From Straminergon stramineum (taxonomy: Eukaryota; Streptophyta; Bryopsida; Hypnales; Calliergonaceae), in contig OY987270.1 in assembly GCA_963920665.1 (NCBI GenBank), forward strand, positions 21,850,019 to 21,914,018: a stretch of 64,000 bases of DNA, read 5' to 3'. The notes beneath the pieces are model-generated. The model was not told the DNA's origin. It ran no database searches and saw only the letters and a program-made list of their open reading frames with translations. Both the position numbers and the translations under genes were made by a program. Of this stretch, positions 62,002 to 64,000 are shown piece by piece; the first letter of the stretch is position 1, and each line of letters starts with the position of its first letter.

Positions 62002-63379
62002 ACAAATTTGTTGGGTCTTGAGTAGTTGAGTCAATATCTACCCCTAGACCTCCAATCTCTAGAATAGAATTTGAATCCACTAACTTTGTTGCTCCTTCGA
62101 CCTACAAAAAAATAGCTAAGTTATATGAGTGGTACATTAAAATTCTAACTTTGTCTTGTAGACAAAATTGGTTGTTCAACCTAAGTTTCATGAACTTAAT
62201 CAATTTTTGGGCAATTTCAAATGTTCAACTTATATGTAATTGGATGTTTATTCTTCGTCCACCTTGACAAGAACTTTTGAAGTGCTATCAATAAATCTTT
62301 AATATTTCACTATGATATGTCTTTGATTTCACACAGAATATAACATGGTTGTAAAGTAATAAAGCTTTTAGTGAATATTTTAAAAATCTTTCTAAAGACA
62401 ATTCAAAGCCATACACCTAAGCATATGTTTGGTATGGTATACACCTCGAAAAGAAGGCATCAAGGATAATTCTCACTATTTATATAGTTATATTCTAAAC
62501 CCTATACACCAAATAGACTCTTCATTCACATTGATTTTTGAAGAAAGATGGCATAATTTCGAGGGGTGATGAATGCTTTTTAAGGACTTAGTGTGACACC
62601 TATACAAAATAGATGAAATATCCCTTAGTCTACTTGGAAAAAAATTATTCTATTCTCTAATGATGTAATTAACTTAGTCACTTGACATTTCATGATCATT
62701 GTGGACAATTATGAATCAATTTGCCTAGAAGAAAGAAAAAGTTACAAAATAAAAAACTTATATATAGATTCTTCTCAATGCATACTTTATTTTGCCTCAA
62801 AAGCTCCAAATCTAGATTCCTCTATAGATAAGCTCTCACAAGTGTTAAAGACTAAAATTTTGATTATTATGAGTTTGCACCTACATGGCACTTTAACCTT
62901 CAAATGCTTGCAAAGCCCAAAACTAGTTTTGAGGATGACAATTAGAAGTTGTTGGACAAACTAAAACAACATTTTTTCATCCAATTTTTTTGTATATATG
63001 ATACCTTTTTTTCCAAATTAGCAGTAAAGAAGAACTTCATCATAAGTGACTTGCATTTTTTTATTATTCAATCAAATGTATGTAACATGGATCACAAAAG
63101 ATGTCTTACAATGTATTTGACAACTCCTACCTCTTTGCTCTTAATATGCATTTGAGCCATGCAAATGAAATTTTGGGAATTTGAGACCAACTAATGAAAT
63201 GAGGTTTACTAATTCTAGTTCTTACTCCAATTTTCAAATTTTTAAAAACTCCTAAAATGGAATAACTCATTGTGATTTGAACATTGAACCTCCTACCATA
63301 GTCTACTGATTTTCTATTTAAAGAGTGGAATGGATATTTTGTTTACATTGTAACATTTCCCACTTAAATTTATTCTTAT

Positions 63380-63600
63380 ATGGAGAAAAATTCAGATTTT
63401 GGAGTTTAATTATGAATTAAATATGAATATTCTTCACTTTAAAAAAAATCAAGATAATTTGAAATCATCACCAAAAGATCTGAAAATTCTATGACTTATA
63501 GAAGACTTAAGATTTCATCTTTGAAAAAAATTATCAATCAAATTTAGTTGCCGTATAGAGGAAATAAAGCAATGGATATTGAAGAAAAATTATTGGTATT
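63380..63600 (-). mobile_element. Weak S-family fragment
   Basis: Read on the minus strand, this resembles the left part of the S elements (a CATTGCTTTATTTCCT start, GATGAAATC, a TAAGTCATAGAATTTTC block, and a final poly-T). Divergence is high, so the assignment is tentative. Confidence 0.35.
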
Positions 63601-64000
63601 AAGTTAGGGAGTTCTAAAAGCAACCCTATTCTAAAAGCAACCATTAACGCAAGGGTAAATTTTTCTCCCTTCAATGTACCAATAGTTTCCATTTTAAAAA
63701 GTAGTCGCTTTTAATGACCACTACGTGTGAACTTCAAAAATTTGTAACTAATTCCATGAAGTTCCAAAAAATATGAAACCACTCGGATTACATGCCAATT
63801 ACATTTTTCTTCCTACAAAAATTTACTGAAAATTGTTTTTTTTGAGTTTCATTTCCCCCCAAATGCAATCAGCTCTTAAAAGGTCATTGTAAGAGCAAAC
63901 TACCAATTAAGCTCTGTCCCTGTAGGGATATGGTGTAGCGACCTCTCAACTTAGCAAAATTTGCAAAAATTACAAAAACACTCGAAATGATACATATATT

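Larger units (their letters stand above)
59600..64000. other. AT-rich intergenic DNA
   Basis: Apart from the CACTA-type MITE and a weak S-family fragment, nothing was recognised. The frames at 62692-62964 and 62949-63155 lack any family similarity or GC rise. Confidence 0.45.

Noticed and set aside
1..64000. tRNA, rRNA or organellar insertions
   Set aside because: No cloverleaf with A/B boxes, rRNA core or plastid/mitochondrial gene was recognised by reading; a covariance-model scan would be needed to exclude small RNA genes.

Overview
The window looks like nuclear DNA of a land plant, most likely a bryophyte and probably a moss. The coding exons are fairly GC-rich and are cut by short GT-AG introns; they sit in AT-rich, repeat-filled intergenic DNA. 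A COR413 membrane protein, a glyoxylate-cycle malate synthase with a plant-type peroxisomal ending and a full-size PDR/ABCG transporter indicate a plant. The kinase domains, which carry DYE or DFD in place of DFG, resemble kinase families I know from mosses. The species cannot be fixed from sequence reading alone.

Layout. 1-8.8 kb: no gene; transposon-derived DNA, including TTAA-flanked elements, a 3.5 kb inverted structure and a GC-ended MITE. 8.8-11 kb: COR413 gene on + (4 exons) with two ABRE/G-box sites upstream. 13.9-19.5 kb: malate synthase on - (4 exons), with tandem arrays upstream, in its introns and at its 3' end. 20-23 kb: a dense cluster of TTAA-flanked elements. 25.8-29.2 kb: kinase locus on - that I model as one protein with two kinase domains. 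29.8-40.7 kb: repeats only (Harbinger-type MITE, foldbacks, a minisatellite, several TTAA elements). 40.7-44.3 kb: two Mutator-like MITEs followed by a + strand membrane-anchored kinase (2 exons). 45.3-58.5 kb: complete PDR-type ABCG transporter on - (17 exons, 1537 aa). 58.5-64 kb: AT-rich intergenic DNA with one CACTA-type MITE.

The genes do not form a pathway. COR413, malate synthase, the kinases and the transporter are unrelated neighbours, although several plausibly serve stress or environmental responses. All exon models below are in frame across every splice junction; none was checked against transcripts.

The most unusual content is the mobile DNA. At least five different non-autonomous families (about 0.2-1 kb) are bounded by TTAA and mostly begin with CC or CCC, the hallmark of piggyBac-type elements, which are not typical of land plants. 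They occur beside Mutator-like (9 bp duplication), PIF/Harbinger-like (TTA) and CACTA-like (3 bp) MITEs. A second theme is tandem duplication inside introns, seen repeatedly in both malate synthase and the ABCG gene.
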